64,000 nt of DNA. Source: Verrucomicrobiaceae bacterium. Lineage in GTDB: Bacteria > Verrucomicrobiota > Verrucomicrobiia > Verrucomicrobiales > Akkermansiaceae. The stretch lies in NCBI GenBank assembly GCA_027484055.1, contig JAIXQH010000036.1, forward strand, positions 1 through 64,000, given 5' to 3'. Positions 62,494 through 64,000 of this stretch are shown piece after piece. Position 1 is the first letter of the stretch. The number at the start of each line of letters is the position of its first letter. The translations under genes and the position numbers were made by a program. A model generated the notes under the pieces. The model worked only from the letters and a program-made list of their open reading frames with translations, ran no database searches and was not told where the DNA came from.

Positions 62494-64000
62494 GCCGCTT
62501 CCAGAAAATCACCGCGTGGCTCATCCCCGCGCTCTGCCTGCTTTACATCGCGATTGCCGCGATCCGTGCCACGCGGCCAGCCACTGGGTTTGATTTTAAA
62601 ACATTCAGCAGCCTCCCCGTGGTCTCGAACGGCCGCATCCAGCCGCTCGATTCCCTTGCCCGAAATGCTCTGCTTTCCATCCATGGCAAACAACGCGTCC
62701 CCGGCGACGACGCGCCCGCCACCCCTGCCGCGTGGCTCGCTGAGCTCAATTTCCAGCCCGCCCGTGCTGATACCCGGAAAATTTTCCTCATCCATCACGA
62801 CGACCTGCTCGGTCTCACCAAGCTCACCCCGAGCGAAGGGAAATCCTACTCTTACGCCCAGCTCCTCCCCTCCTTCGCCGCCCTTCAGCCAGAAGCCAGA
62901 CGCATCGGTAACGCCGACTCAAAAACCTGGTCGCCTTACGAAAAAGCGCTGATGTCGCTCACCCGCAACCTCACCCTCTACAATCAGCTCAAGCACGCCC
63001 TCGCCCTGCCCGGGCAAGACCACCTCGAGTCCGAGTTCACCCAGTTTCTCAGCACCATCGCCAGCGCTCTGGCCGAGGAGGAAAATCAAAGCCGCGGCCA
63101 AGCATTTAGCCAAAGCGCCATCGACGCCGCCTCCGCGCCCATGACCACCGTGCTCGATTGGACACCGATGACGGAGGTTTACACCACCCCGTCCGGCAGC
63201 GGCCCAGACGCTTGGAAAAAACTACCCGATTCCCTGCTAGAATCGGTCGAGAAAAAGCAAGCCCTTCACCCCGCCACCCTCGCCTACGCCCGCTTGGGAG
63301 ATGCCTACCGCGCCCAAGACATCACCGCGTTCAACTCCGCTCTCACCGACTACCGCACCTGGCTCGCCGCCCAGCGCCCGGAGCTTTTGAAAAAAGCGAC
63401 TTCCGAAACTTTCTTCAACGCCATCGCACCCTTTTACCTCTGCATGGTGCTCTACGTCGTCGCCTTCGTCTGCGCCATCGTTTCTTGGCTCTGGAACGGC
63501 AGCACCTTCCGCAGCGCCGCCTTCCGAGTCCTGCTCATCGGCCTCAGCCTCCACACCCTCGGCCTGATCACCCGCATGCTGCTAGAGGGCCGCCCGCCAG
63601 TGACGAATCTCTATTCATCCGCCATCTTCATCGGCTGGGGTGCCATCCTGCTCAGCACCGTGCTCGAACTTTTTCACCGCAATGCCATCGGCACCGCCGT
63701 CGCCGCCGTGGTCGGTTTCGCCACCTTGCTCATCGCCCACCACCTCTCACTCTCCGGTGACACCTTGGAAATGATGCGCGCCGTGCTCGATACGAATTTC
63801 TGGCTCGCCACCCACGTCGTCGTCATCACCCTCGGCTACTCCGCCACCTTTCTCGCAGGCACCATCGCCATCGTCTATCTGCTCCGCCGCGCCTTCGGCA
63901 GCATCCCCAAGTCCACCGCCACCTCACTGCGCGGCATGGTCTATGGCGTCATCTGCTTTGCCACCCTCGCCAGCTTCGTCGGCACCGTGCTCGGCGGCAT
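62490..64000 (+). CDS. ccsA: CcsA/ResC-type cytochrome c assembly protein (3' end outside the window)
   Basis: The ATG at 62490 overlaps the ResB stop (ATGA). About 503 codons are present before the window end, and the frame is still open. One N-terminal helix (about 10-27) precedes a long extracytoplasmic part containing SNGRIQPLDSLARNALLSIHG, a motif seen in fused CcsBA proteins of Bacteroidetes-like bacteria. From about residue 310 the CcsA domain starts with helices and the loop GRPPVTNLYSSAIFIGWG. The WWD motif should follow outside the window. It exports haem and attaches it to CxxCH sites. Confidence 0.9.
   Translation, partial: MSRFQKITAWLIPALCLLYIAIAAIRATRPATGFDFKTFSSLPVVSNGRIQPLDSLARNALLSIHGKQRVPGDDAPATPAAWLAELNFQPARADTRKIFLIHHDDLLGLTKLTPSEGKSYSYAQLLPSFAALQPEARRIGNADSKTWSPYEKALMSLTRNLTLYNQLKHALALPGQDHLESEFTQFLSTIASALAEEENQSRGQAFSQSAIDAASAPMTTVLDWTPMTEVYTTPSGSGPDAWKKLPDSLLESVEKKQALHPATLAYARLGDAYRAQDITAFNSALTDYRTWLAAQRPELLKKATSETFFNAIAPFYLCMVLYVVAFVCAIVSWLWNGSTFRSAAFRVLLIGLSLHTLGLITRMLLEGRPPVTNLYSSAIFIGWGAILLSTVLELFHRNAIGTAVAAVVGFATLLIAHHLSLSGDTLEMMRAVLDTNFWLATHVVVITLGYSATFLAGTIAIVYLLRRAFGSIPKSTATSLRGMVYGVICFATLASFVGTVLGG

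Overview
The window is about 58-60% GC, gene-dense, and looks like a chromosome segment of a Verrucomicrobiota bacterium (inference). The supporting features are a long Lys/Ala/Pro-rich N-terminal extension on the primary sigma factor, many exported proteins of unknown family, outer-membrane beta-barrels ending in Phe, DUF5107 and DUF547 proteins, frequent GTG/TTG starts, weak Shine-Dalgarno signals, and intergenic repeats built on ATAGGACCTAT. The species cannot be named from the sequence alone.

Layout. 1-5 kb: tail of an IS5-type transposase, an alpha/beta-hydrolase-fold protein whose nucleophile Ser is replaced by Ala, an exported unknown, an exported S10 serine carboxypeptidase and a porin. 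5-11.3 kb: a nitrate-type ABC uptake locus. It has a LysR regulator diverging from a signal-less NrtA-like (NasS-type) sensor, then nrtA (Tat signal), nrtB and two ATPases, one of which lacks the H-loop His. 11.4-17.1 kb: a tightly coupled arsenosugar operon (arsM, aquaporin, arsS, DUF547, arsenosugar glycosyltransferase, GT-C membrane glycosyltransferase). 17.2-20.1 kb: tRNA-Phe and divergent xylR/xylA. 20.2-28.4 kb: purB, then an AraC-controlled carbohydrate operon (MFS sugar porter, DUF5107-TPR protein, mutarotase-like protein). 28.5-30.9 kb: tRNA-Pro and a TPP riboswitch with terminator ahead of thiC.

30.9-36.1 kb is an accessory stretch: a HEPN-like protein, a RAYT transposase bracketed by its REP-like repeats, decayed gene remnants with a 21-bp tandem repeat, a ParD antitoxin with a nonsense-mutated ParE toxin, a four-repeat Myb/SANT-like protein and an orphan condensation-domain-like acyltransferase. 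36.1-43.1 kb returns to ordinary chromosome: MBL hydrolase, exported methyltransferase, IscA-type protein, rpoD, tandem DUF336 protein, DUF3307 protein. 43.3-47.0 kb is a CHASE2-adenylate cyclase diverging from an outer-membrane barrel and a FecR protein.

47.1-64 kb is the most striking part. Two divergent operons appear to build an electron-transfer route across the whole envelope. The leftward operon has an NqrF-like FAD/2Fe-2S reductase, a tandem cyclic-nucleotide-binding/four-[4Fe-4S] protein, a cytochrome-b-like membrane protein, and a membrane-anchored decahaem cytochrome with a Cys-rich cytoplasmic head. The rightward operon has a tetrahaem cytochrome, an 807-aa outer-membrane barrel, a 1287-aa decahaem cytochrome fused to an LVIVD beta-propeller, a lipoprotein, and the ResB/CcsA haem-attachment machinery, which runs off the end of the window. 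A porin-cytochrome extracellular electron-transfer system is the best working model, but the function is inferred.
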